Assembly (NCBI GenBank): GCA_003132865.1 | Contig: PKYZ01000285.1 | Location: forward strand, 1-18,739 | Direction of reading: 5' to 3' | DNA: 18,739 nt | Origin: Bryobacterales bacterium | Lineage (GTDB): Bacteria > Acidobacteriota > Terriglobia > Bryobacterales > Bryobacteraceae | In this document: positions 7,242 through 14,111 of the stretch, piece by piece | Layout of the letters: each line of letters begins with the position of its first letter | Numbering within the stretch: position 1 is the stretch's first letter | The notes under the pieces: generated by a model | Database searches by the model: none | What the model was told of the DNA's origin: nothing | Seen by the model: only the letters and a program-made list of their open reading frames with translations | Translations under genes and position numbers: made by a program

Positions 7242-7290
7242 TTTTTGGGGTTTAATCGCGTCGAAATGCAGCTTTTCGGGTTTTAAGCGC
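7242..7290 (-). promoter_or_regulatory. Paired 18-bp direct repeats upstream of fic (possible operator)
   Basis: Two imperfect direct repeats, 7290-7273 and 7259-7242 read on the minus strand, agree at 15 of 18 positions with consensus GCG-N-TTAAA-N-CCC-N-AAAA. Their start points are 31 bases apart, close to three helical turns. The nearer copy abuts the fic -10. Such spacing is typical of a protein binding the same face of DNA. Confidence 0.5.
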
Positions 7291-7313
7291 TTCGGCAAGA
7301 TCCGACCGCCCGA

Positions 7314-8990
7314 TCACGGGTTCTCTTCCAGCGCCCGCATCAGTTCGTCGCGCGGGATCGTCTCCACTGTCGTACTCACGCGCCCGCCTTCGGGAACATC
7401 GATGGCCGCACTGCGGCTTTCCAGCGCCTTCAGCCAGTCCGGCCTTTGCAGGATGGGCCAAGGATTGGGGCTGTCGATGGCGAAGACCCGGTAGCGGCCG
7501 GGCGGCATTGCTCCAAACTCGATGCGGCCGGTGCCCATGGCGGAGCCGGCGCGCTCCAGACCGGCGCCCAGGCGATCGGAGTCTTCCGGGAAAATGACGG
7601 CCGAAACCTGCCGGTCGGGAGCCGCCCCGGCGACCTCCACATGTACATCCGCCAGTTTGCTCCCCATCACGATGCGCAACGGCCCAGCAGCGCCCGCTCC
7701 CACTTGGAAGACATCGGGCGACACGGGTTGACCAGCCAAGGAGACCGACTTCGCGAAGCCGGGCACGCTGACGATCAGCCGCCAGCGGCCGGGCAGCACG
7801 CCGGTCAATGTAAATGCGCCGTCTTTATCCAGTTGGGCGCGCGGTTGCGGCACGAAGAAAGGTCCGTCCATCGGCGCCAGCGAGATCTGGCCGTTCTCAA
7901 GCGGCGGGTGATCGTCGGAATCGAATTGCAGACTGCCCTTCAGGTCCGCGCCGCTCTGCAGCGGAATCTCCAGCGGATCGGGCGGCGCGGCCCCGACTTC
8001 CACCATGCGCTGCGCGGAGAACACGCGGCCCTCGTGCATGCTGAAAGCGAGTAGAAGATACGATCCGGGGATCACCGGCTGGATTTGAAACTTGCGGCTC
8101 TGGGAATCCGCAGCGGCACTCGACAGCAACAAGCTCCGCAGCAGGCGGTTGGCGGGGAGCAGCATCACGTTCACCACACTGGCGAGCGCTTCGGCATCGC
8201 CTCCGGCAATGCTGCCGCGCAAAGTGAATGCCGGCACGCGGGTCATCCGGAAATCGACATTCTCCAGGCTGGCGCCCGCAACCACCGTCAGCCGGGTGGC
8301 GGTGGCGGGATCCAGTCCACCTCCGCAGAACTGCGGCAAATAGGTTTCGTGCGGAGTCCGCGGATCGCCGCGCGGCAGCAGCGGATGCGCGGCCGGCAGT
8401 GCGACCCGGCAGTGCGCGAACACATGATAGCGGCCTGGCGCCAGGTTGTCGATGCGATACTCGCCCTTGTCGGTGGTTGCGGTCCCTCCCACACCGCTCA
8501 GGTTGCGGCGGTTTTGCTCGTATGCAGGCTGCACGGCGGTCACGGTGCAGCCGCGAACGGGGACGCCCTCCTCATTTACCACGCGGCCGCCAATCGCGCC
8601 GCCGGGCAGGAGCGCGATTTCGATGCCCTTCCTTTGTTCGCCATCGCCTAGCACGAACCCAGTGCTCTGCGCCTCCGCAGCGAAGATCGCCTGCGGCGGG
8701 TTGTAGCCTGGTTTCCACGCGCCCAACCAATAGCTGCCAGCCGTAAGCTCGCGGAAGGCAAAGCGGCCGCCGGCATCGGTGACCGCGTTCAGAGCAACGG
8801 CTATCGCTCCGGTGAGCGTCACCTGGACCTTCCTGAGCGGCGCATGGCTGGTGGCGTCGGAAACGATTCCTTCTATGCTGCCCGTGCTGCCCGTACCGGC
8901 CGCGCCGGAAGAGGCCGCGGCCGACGGCGCGGGCTGAATCTGCGCCATCGCCGTCGAGGCCAACAGGTAGATGCAGAATGCGCGCGGCAT
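7314..8990 (-). CDS. Secreted carboxypeptidase-regulatory-like domain protein A
   Basis: 558 residues. A short signal peptide (residues 1-16, ending TAMA-Q) is followed by a Pro/Ala/Gly/Ser-rich linker and repeated prealbumin-like beta-sandwich (CarboxypepD_reg) units. The clearest are at about 37-105 (GSIEGIVSDATSHAPLRKVQ to ELTAGSYWLGAWKPGY) and 127-193 (GGAIGGRVVNEEGVPVRGCT to NLAPGRYHVFA). Further Gly-Arg-Tyr/Trp turns near the C-terminus (LPGRWRL, PPGRYRVFAID) suggest more. No catalytic carboxypeptidase domain is present. Such proteins are abundant in Acidobacteriota and act outside the cytoplasm in unknown structural or binding roles. The start ATG lies 8 bases beyond the last base of the paralogous upstream gene, so the two are probably co-transcribed. 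The C-terminal WLKALESRSAAIDVPEGGRV resembles the end of that paralogue. Confidence 0.85.
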   Translation of the reverse strand: MPRAFCIYLLASTAMAQIQPAPSAAASSGAAGTGSTGSIEGIVSDATSHAPLRKVQVTLTGAIAVALNAVTDAGGRFAFRELTAGSYWLGAWKPGYNPPQAIFAAEAQSTGFVLGDGEQRKGIEIALLPGGAIGGRVVNEEGVPVRGCTVTAVQPAYEQNRRNLSGVGGTATTDKGEYRIDNLAPGRYHVFAHCRVALPAAHPLLPRGDPRTPHETYLPQFCGGGLDPATATRLTVVAGASLENVDFRMTRVPAFTLRGSIAGGDAEALASVVNVMLLPANRLLRSLLLSSAAADSQSRKFQIQPVIPGSYLLLAFSMHEGRVFSAQRMVEVGAAPPDPLEIPLQSGADLKGSLQFDSDDHPPLENGQISLAPMDGPFFVPQPRAQLDKDGAFTLTGVLPGRWRLIVSVPGFAKSVSLAGQPVSPDVFQVGAGAAGPLRIVMGSKLADVHVEVAGAAPDRQVSAVIFPEDSDRLGAGLERAGSAMGTGRIEFGAMPPGRYRVFAIDSPNPWPILQRPDWLKALESRSAAIDVPEGGRVSTTVETIPRDELMRALEENP

Positions 8991-8996
8991 GTTTCG

Positions 8997-10673
8997 TCAA
9001 TTCCCCGCCCCGGCCGGAATCCCGGTCAGGATAAGTTGCGTTTGCCGGCCGACCCGCGCGCCTTCCGCCGCGTCGAAGGCTTCGCTGAGTGTTTCGAAGG
9101 GTTTCAAGAAGCCGGGGTCTTCGTACGCCGACGGATCCAATTCTTCGAAGGCGTACACCTTGTACCGGCCTGGGGTGACGCCCTTGAACTCAAAGTGTCC
9201 CGCATCGTCGGCGATAGCCATCGCGTAGAAGCTTAAGACTTGCGCATATTTGCCGCAAGGCGCGAGCAGCACCGAAGCGCGCGCGGACCTGGCCACGCCC
9301 CGCGGCACCGTAACCGTGCCGGTGACCACTGCGCCGCGCGTGGAGACCACGATGTGCAATGGTTCGCGCGTGCCCGGCTCGATCGTCATGTCCTCAGTGA
9401 GGACGTCCTGTTCGCCCAGCCGCATGGCCTTGATATAGCCGCCCGGCGGCACCGGCTCGACGTTGATGTCCCAGATCCCCGGAACCACGTTGGGGGCGGT
9501 GAACGTGCCGTCCGGCTGGGCGTCGACCTGGATCTGGCTCCTGCCGGGAGGATAGCCGCCCGGTACCAGCGAGACTCGAAACGGGCCGGTGGGCCGCTCT
9601 CCGCCGCCTTCCAGATCCACACGGCCGGTAACGTCGATGGCGCGGTCCGGATGCAGCGTGAGTTCCTGGCCGCCGGGCGGCAGTTCGATGCGTTCGACGG
9701 CGCGATAGTCGCGGCCTGCCACGGATAGGGACGCTTCGATCACATAAGGTCCGGCGATCAGGTTGGCAATCTCAAACTCGTAATTGGGCTGGAATGCGCC
9801 GGCACCGATGCTCTGGTCGCCGCTCGACGGGACGTCTTGCGGGAACACACCGATTTGCACGTTCGTGTTCGCGGGCAGATCGCCGGGGACCACAACTTTG
9901 CCACGCAGCATGGCAACCGCCCGGGTGGTGAGGTGGAAGTCTATGCCCTCGAGATCCATGCCATCGGTGAGTTGCAAAGGCGCCGCCGACGACAGGCGGC
10001 TCGAATCGGGATAGAACTCGACCGCGTACATCTTCTGCGACGCGGTTTGGCCCGCCGCGATTTCAGGCTGGATCGGCAATGCAGGATTGTAATGTTGGGC
10101 CGCCATGACCAGGTATTGGCCCGGGAGAACATCCTGGAAATGGTAGCGGCCGCGGTCGTCCGTGCCGGCCCACCGCTCGTCTCTGTAGGCGGGCTTCAGG
10201 CGCTCCCAAGCGGCCTTGAGCAGGCGCATTTGAGCGTTGGGGACCGGATCGCCTTCCGGATCGAGCACCACGCCGGATACCGATCCGAGCGGCCGCAGCC
10301 GGAAGGTGATTCCGTAGCGGATGTCGCTGGCCGCCAGGTTCAAGGTCCCGGGCGGGCGAGTGGACGTGTTGGCGCCGAACCAGGCCTTCCGGAAGCCGTC
10401 CAGGTCTACGTGCAATCGGTATTTGCCGGGTGGGATGGTGGTGAAACCGAATGCGCCGTTCGATTCGCTGAAAGTGACGGCTTCGAGCGGCGTCTCGTCG
10501 AGCGTGGATAGCGTGATCGCGGCGCGGCGGATGGGAGCGCCCGTGGCGTCATTCAGAACCACGCCGCTGATGGCCGCGAAAGGCGAGGGCGGCGCTTGAG
10601 CCGGAGCTTGAGCTATGGCCGTGCCTGGAGCAGCCAACCACGCAGCGATTAAACCGATCCAGCCGATACGCAT
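8997..10673 (-). CDS. Secreted carboxypeptidase-regulatory-like domain protein B
   Basis: 558 residues, the same length as its downstream neighbour. The signal peptide spans residues 1-22 (hydrophobic WIGLIAAWLAAPG, cleavage after AIA-Q). CarboxypepD_reg-like beta sandwiches lie at about 33-95 (AISGVVLNDATGAPIRRAA to IPPGKYRLHVDLDGF) and 129-195 (GSVSGVVLDPEGDPVPNAQ to VLPGQYLVMAA). Similar turns recur later (VVPGIWDINVEP, VTPGRYKVYAFEE). The C-terminal FLKPFETLSEAFDAAEGARV aligns with the neighbour's end, which marks them as ancient tandem duplicates. No enzyme domain is seen, and an extracytoplasmic binding or structural role is likely. TACAAT at 10681-10686 lies 7 bases upstream of the ATG, so the transcript may be leaderless. 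This is the first gene of the pair. Confidence 0.85.
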   Translation of the reverse strand: MRIGWIGLIAAWLAAPGTAIAQAPAQAPPSPFAAISGVVLNDATGAPIRRAAITLSTLDETPLEAVTFSESNGAFGFTTIPPGKYRLHVDLDGFRKAWFGANTSTRPPGTLNLAASDIRYGITFRLRPLGSVSGVVLDPEGDPVPNAQMRLLKAAWERLKPAYRDERWAGTDDRGRYHFQDVLPGQYLVMAAQHYNPALPIQPEIAAGQTASQKMYAVEFYPDSSRLSSAAPLQLTDGMDLEGIDFHLTTRAVAMLRGKVVVPGDLPANTNVQIGVFPQDVPSSGDQSIGAGAFQPNYEFEIANLIAGPYVIEASLSVAGRDYRAVERIELPPGGQELTLHPDRAIDVTGRVDLEGGGERPTGPFRVSLVPGGYPPGRSQIQVDAQPDGTFTAPNVVPGIWDINVEPVPPGGYIKAMRLGEQDVLTEDMTIEPGTREPLHIVVSTRGAVVTGTVTVPRGVARSARASVLLAPCGKYAQVLSFYAMAIADDAGHFEFKGVTPGRYKVYAFEELDPSAYEDPGFLKPFETLSEAFDAAEGARVGRQTQLILTGIPAGAGN

Positions 10674-10680
10674 GTGCCCG

Positions 10681-10686
10681 ATTGTA
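10681..10686 (-). promoter_or_regulatory. -10-like element directly before carboxypeptidase-regulatory-like gene B
   Basis: TACAAT on the minus strand (5 of 6 bases of TATAAT) ends 7 bases before the ATG. The predicted start site falls at the start codon. No -35 consensus is apparent. Confidence 0.45.
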
Positions 10687-10717
10687 TTGGACCGTGCGCA
10701 AGCGCCATTGGTTCCGA

Positions 10718-10736
10718 ATTATCGCGTGATTATCGC
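10718..10736 (-). repeat. Two 8-bp direct repeats, one helical turn apart
   Basis: GCGATAAT occurs twice on the minus strand (10736-10729 and 10725-10718) with an 11-base period. It lies about 32-50 bases upstream of the -10 of gene B, in the region where an activator would bind. The distal copy includes the stop of the shifted frame of the pseudogene. Confidence 0.45.
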
Positions 10737-11302
10737 AGGGCAGGTTTGCGGGGGATGGTAGCGCCGCGCGTGAGCAGCGCGCCCGCCAACCCGGCCGCGG
10801 ATCTTGCCTTCGCTGGCGGTCCACATCGTTGCCGTCGGCACTGTCCGGCCGGGAACGAAACTCGCGCGTGACGCCGTTGGGAGCGTGAGCGAATCGAATC
10901 GCGGGAACAATTCCGCTTTGCCCTTCATCTTGCCCGCGCGTTTCACCTGCGTAACCGTGTCCGCCACATAGCTGCCCTTCGGAACCACGATGCGCCCGTC
11001 CTGGACGATAGGGAAAGCGGTTTCCAGATACACCCGGTCGCCTTCCGCGGTGACTTTGGTGTTGAGGCTGTTGACCAGCGATAGCGGGATTTTAGTGCCG
11101 GCCTTGACGACGAACTCCGCGGGCGTGGCGGGCGCGGTTGCGGACGCTTTTGCCAGGACATCCGGACGCTCCCGAGTCCTGTAAATCAGCGTCGCCTCGG
11201 TGGCTGCGGCGCCGCGCGTAGTTTTGCGGTCCGCCGGCCAAGAGGTGGCCGAGGCGCTTTGGAGAGCCAGATGGCAAACGCGCCGGGAGGTTGGAGCCGG
11301 GT
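10730..11302 (-). pseudogene. Degraded VirB10/TrbI-like gene
   Basis: The start frame holds a clear conserved core, roughly 11112-10880: AGTKIPLSLVNSLNTKVTAEGD, then RIVVPKGSYVADTVTQVKRAG and ELFPRFDSLTLP. This matches the VirB10/TrbI-like family that is common in Acidobacteriota (family call from memory of its motifs). After LTLP the expected NGVTREFRSR continues in a second frame (one base lost at about 10879-10881). SEGKIRG is back in the first frame (about 10813-10819). The typical end AGLAGALLTRG lies in a third frame (about 10791-10800) and stops at 10730-10732. A stretch between KIRG and AGLAG, usually some tens of residues long, seems to be missing. There is also no plausible start codon: the only in-frame one, at 11366, lies inside the PEP-CTERM gene. 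One continuous frame runs to 10719 but carries wrong residues. Confidence 0.72.
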
Positions 11303-11899
11303 TCAGCGCCGGGACGCGCGGCGGAGGAAGAACCAGAGGAGTGCGGGAGCCACAACGAGCGTACACGGTTCCGGCACTCCAACGATGGCTTGAAAGCTAA
11401 CATCGGTGTAGCTCGATATTGTGGTATTGCCCAGCGTCGTAGGGAGGTTCACCCAGTCGGGTGTCGAGGGATCTGTCACGCAGCAGATCGGACCGAGCGA
11501 AGTGGCCAAGTCGTAGGTAGAAAAGACCGTTGACCCTAAGTCCGTGTCATGGATCTGAATATCATCGCTCACGAGGCCGAATCCGACCGCGCCTGCGAAC
11601 GCTGTTTGATTATCGAAAACGTATGTCTGGGCGCTGAATGTGCCCGAGCCGACGCCGCCGATCGAAATGGCGGCGGAACCGTTGGAAATATCGAGAAGGA
11701 AGCATTGCGGGCTGCCCCCCGTGCACGGTCCGATCAAGCCGATGTCGCCGGTCGCGGAGATCGTGAGAGTGACTCCGGTAAAGGACGCACTGCCCGCTGT
11801 GCCGCTAGCCGTTCCGGTGAAGATGTAGGTGCCGATCGAGCCGGCTGATAGGGGGACGGCCAGAAGAAACGCAGTAACCAAGGCTGGGACGTGTCGCAT
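11303..11899 (-). CDS. PEP-CTERM sorting-domain secreted protein
   Basis: 198 residues. Signal peptide residues 1-20 (VPALVTAFLLAVPLSAG) precede a Gly/Ser/Thr-rich beta-type extracellular body. The C-terminal 24 residues are a PEP-CTERM signal: VPEP, a hydrophobic helix (VVAPALLWFFL), then the basic tail RRASRR. Such proteins are cut and sorted by an exosortase (EpsH/XrtA type), which would have to be encoded elsewhere. Start ATG 11897-11899 is chosen because GGAGG lies 6 bases upstream. A TTG 7 codons earlier has no such site. Four cysteines in the body (PCTGG, QCFLL, ICCV) could form disulfides. Downstream is the VirB10-like pseudogene. The substrate or partner is unknown. Confidence 0.9.
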   Translation of the reverse strand: MRHVPALVTAFLLAVPLSAGSIGTYIFTGTASGTAGSASFTGVTLTISATGDIGLIGPCTGGSPQCFLLDISNGSAAISIGGVGSGTFSAQTYVFDNQTAFAGAVGFGLVSDDIQIHDTDLGSTVFSTYDLATSLGPICCVTDPSTPDWVNLPTTLGNTTISSYTDVSFQAIVGVPEPCTLVVAPALLWFFLRRASRR

Positions 11900-11901
11900 A
11901 G

Positions 11902-11948
11902 AACCCTCCGATTTTGACAAGTATGGCAGGGTCAGGTTCGGGTGTCAA
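11902..11948 (-). promoter_or_regulatory. Promoter and Shine-Dalgarno of the PEP-CTERM gene
   Basis: On the minus strand a perfect TTGACA (11948-11943), a 17-base spacer and CATACT (11925-11920) form a strong sigma-70-type promoter. GGAGG (about 11909-11905) follows, giving a leader of only about 15 bases that still carries a good ribosome-binding site. Confidence 0.75.
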
Positions 11949-12018
11949 TGGGCTGGTTTCGAAAGGTCTGCGATTTGCACTTCCTCACATCGGAGTTCAA
12001 GTACCGCTGAGCCGTCAT

Positions 12019-12058
12019 GTGTCCGCAAGAGTGCGGACACGGCACGCTGAGGGCGTGC
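12019..12058. repeat. Two consecutive perfect hairpins upstream of hom
   Basis: Hairpin 1 is GTGTCCGCA-AGAG-TGCGGACAC (12019-12040), with a 9-bp perfect stem. Hairpin 2 is GCACGC-TGAGG-GCGTGC (12042-12058), with a 6-bp stem. One base separates them. No T-tract follows on either strand, so an intrinsic terminator is not supported. They may be a dispersed intergenic repeat, an RNA structure or operator sites. Confidence 0.55.
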
Positions 12059-12079
12059 GCCACGGCCACATAAAGCACA

Positions 12080-12088
12080 TGCCATAAT
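12080..12088 (+). promoter_or_regulatory. Extended -10 element directly before hom
   Basis: TGC-CATAAT ends exactly 6 bases before the hom ATG, so the predicted transcription start is the A of the start codon. There is no Shine-Dalgarno site and no -35 consensus at the usual distance. Confidence 0.5.
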
Positions 12089-12094
12089 GCCCAT

Positions 12095-13399
12095 ATGCAG
12101 GAAGTGAACGTGGGTATCGTGGGCCTGGGCAATGTCGGCTCCGGCACGCTCGCCATTCTGGCGGGCAATGCGGAGCAGATCGCGCTGAAGCTGGGATTCC
12201 GGCTCAAGGTGGCGGCGGTTTGCAGCCGCTCCGTGGCGGCCAAGTCGATTCCGGAGTCGCTGGGGCCTGTGTTCAGGACGGCGGACTGGCGCGAGGTGGT
12301 TGCGCATCCCGATGTGGATATTGTGGCGGAGTTGGTGGGCGGTACCACCGTGGCCGCCGAAATCGTGGATGCGGCCATCGCCAATCGCAAGTCGATCGTG
12401 ACAGCCAACAAGGAACTGATGGCGGCGTGCGGGCCGGAGATCTGGGATCGCGCGATTCGCGCCGGCATCAATGTCGCCATGGAGGCCAGCGTGGCGGGTG
12501 GCATTCCCATTCACGCGGTGTTGCGCGAAGGCATTTCGGGCGACCGCATCACGGCCATTTACGGCATCCTGAACGGTACCTGCAACTACATCCTGACCGA
12601 GATTGAAAAGCGCGGCGCGCCGCTCGAGACCGTGCTGGCGGAGGCGCAGGAAATGGGTTTAGCCGAAGCCGATCCCAGCGCCGACCTGGACGGCATCGAC
12701 GCGCGGTCGAAGCTGGCGATCCTGTCGGCCCTGGCGTTCGGCGAGAAAATCACGCCGTCCGATATTTTCATGGAGGGCATCCGCCGCGTCTCGCCGCTCG
12801 ATTTCCGTTACGCGCATCAGCTTGGGCACACCATCCGGCTGATCTCGGCGGCGCGGCAGACGCCGGAGGGGCTGATTCTGTCGGTGCGGCCGGCGCTGAT
12901 CCCGCAGTCCACCATTCTGGCCAACGTGCAGGGCGCCTATAACGCGGTGTGGGTTAAGGGGGCGTACGGCGAGGACACTTTCTATTACGGACGCGGCGCC
13001 GGATCGCTGCCCACCGGGGTGGCTGTGGTGAGCGACCTGATGCGCGTGGCGCGCGAAATCCGCAGCGGCAGCCCGGAGCGCGTTTCGCCCTTCGCGCACG
13101 AAAGGCTGGGCGAGTATAAGCCTGTTTCGGTGGTGCTCCAGACGCGCGCCTATTATCTGCGCTTCCGGGTCAAGGACCGGCCGGGCATCCTGGCGGGGCT
13201 TTCGGGTATACTGGCGGCGAAGAACATCAGTCTGGAGGCCGTTTTGCAATTGCCCACGGGAACCAAACGCGACCTGCCGTTCGTGATCACCGTCGAACCC
13301 ACTTACGAGCACGCTATACGCGAGGCCGTGGCACAGATGGCGCAGCTCGACTTTCTGCTGGAGCCGCCGCTGGCGCTGCCCATGGAGACTGCCCTATGA
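12095..13399 (+). CDS. hom: Homoserine dehydrogenase with C-terminal ACT domain
   Basis: 434 residues, normal for monofunctional bacterial Hom. It reduces aspartate semialdehyde to homoserine with NAD(P)H, the branch point to threonine, methionine and isoleucine, in the cytoplasm. The Rossmann motif GLGNVG is at 10-15. The TANKELMA segment has Lys106. The catalytic-domain signature includes EASVAGGIPIHAVLREG, GILNGTCNYIL and DGIDARSKLAIL with the catalytic Lys206. An ACT domain from about residue 350 (YYLRFRVKDRPGILAGLSGIL) probably gives feedback inhibition by threonine. The ATG lacks a ribosome-binding site and sits 6 bases after a -10-like CATAAT, suggesting leaderless translation. The stop overlaps the next gene's ATG by 4 bases, so the methyltransferase is translationally coupled to hom. 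Confidence 0.95.
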   Translation: MQEVNVGIVGLGNVGSGTLAILAGNAEQIALKLGFRLKVAAVCSRSVAAKSIPESLGPVFRTADWREVVAHPDVDIVAELVGGTTVAAEIVDAAIANRKSIVTANKELMAACGPEIWDRAIRAGINVAMEASVAGGIPIHAVLREGISGDRITAIYGILNGTCNYILTEIEKRGAPLETVLAEAQEMGLAEADPSADLDGIDARSKLAILSALAFGEKITPSDIFMEGIRRVSPLDFRYAHQLGHTIRLISAARQTPEGLILSVRPALIPQSTILANVQGAYNAVWVKGAYGEDTFYYGRGAGSLPTGVAVVSDLMRVAREIRSGSPERVSPFAHERLGEYKPVSVVLQTRAYYLRFRVKDRPGILAGLSGILAAKNISLEAVLQLPTGTKRDLPFVITVEPTYEHAIREAVAQMAQLDFLLEPPLALPMETAL

Positions 13400-14097
13400 A
13401 CGCCTTATTTATGAAGGCCTTATTTATGAAAATGCCCCGCGCACTCCTGCTGGCCGCCTGCTCGACGGCGTTGTGGGCACAGGTGGCCACCGACGCCAAC
13501 ACCCGCTATCAGACCGCCGAGGGCCGCAAAGCGGTTGCGGCGGGCCTGGGCAGCGTCGGGCGCGATGCCACCGAGAGACCGCAGGAACTGGTCGATGCGA
13601 TGGGGCTCAAGCCCGGCATGACGGTGGCGGATATCGGCACGGGCGTCGGCTACATGCTGCCGTATCTGAGCCGCGCCGTGGGGCCTCAGGGCCGCGTGTT
13701 GGCGGAAGATATCTTCGACGATTTTCTGAACGCCGCCAAGCAACGCGCCGGAGACCAGAAGCTGGGCAACGTGGCGTTCATCAAGGGCACGGAGACCGAT
13801 CCCCGTCTGGCCGATGGCAGCGTGGATGTGATTCTGGCGCTCGATTCCTACCATCATTACGACTACCCGGAGAAAATGCTGGCGGCTTTTGTGCGGTCGT
13901 TGCGCGATGGCGGCCGGCTGGTGGTGGTGGAGTATTACAAGCGTCCGAATGCCATGCCGAGCATGGACGCGGTGAAGCACATCCGGCTGGACGAGCCCGA
14001 CGTGGTGCGCGAAATCGAGCGCAACGGATTCCGCAAGGTGTCCGAGCGCGAGCACATTAAGGGCAGCCAGTATATGGTGGTGTTCGAGAAGAAGTGA
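13396..14097 (+). CDS. Exported class I SAM-dependent methyltransferase (full copy)
   Basis: 233 residues. SAM-binding motif I is VADIGTGVGYMLPYL (about 76-90). An acidic loop with AEDIFDDF follows, then DVILALDSYHHYDYPE and LRDGGRLVVVEYYKRP, the usual Methyltransf_11-like order. Unusually, an N-terminal signal peptide precedes it (MPRALLLAACSTALWA-Q), so the enzyme is probably periplasmic or exported. The methyl acceptor is unknown. The start is ambiguous: ATG 13396 overlaps the hom stop as ATGA, and further in-frame ATGs follow at 13411, 13426 and 13432, created by a 15-bp duplication. A later start gives a more ordinary signal peptide. Downstream the GloVer gene begins 14 bases after the stop. 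A 5'-truncated second copy lies at 15839-16365. Confidence 0.87.
   Translation: MNALFMKALFMKMPRALLLAACSTALWAQVATDANTRYQTAEGRKAVAAGLGSVGRDATERPQELVDAMGLKPGMTVADIGTGVGYMLPYLSRAVGPQGRVLAEDIFDDFLNAAKQRAGDQKLGNVAFIKGTETDPRLADGSVDVILALDSYHHYDYPEKMLAAFVRSLRDGGRLVVVEYYKRPNAMPSMDAVKHIRLDEPDVVREIERNGFRKVSEREHIKGSQYMVVFEKK
13403..13431 (+). repeat. 15-bp tandem duplication carrying start codons
   Basis: GCCTTATTTATGAA occurs twice with a 15-base period, just inside the methyltransferase gene. Each unit adds residues of the form ALFMK and a new in-frame ATG. The duplication preserves the frame and is much richer in A/T than its surroundings. Confidence 0.8.
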
Positions 14098-14111
14098 GAG
14101 GAGAAAAAAAC

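Noticed and set aside
12019..12040. Intrinsic terminator
   Set aside because: Strong stem, but no T-tract on either side.
11932..12514. Two overlapping minus-strand frames across the hom start
   Set aside because: Antisense shadows. The hom Rossmann motif is unambiguous on the plus strand.
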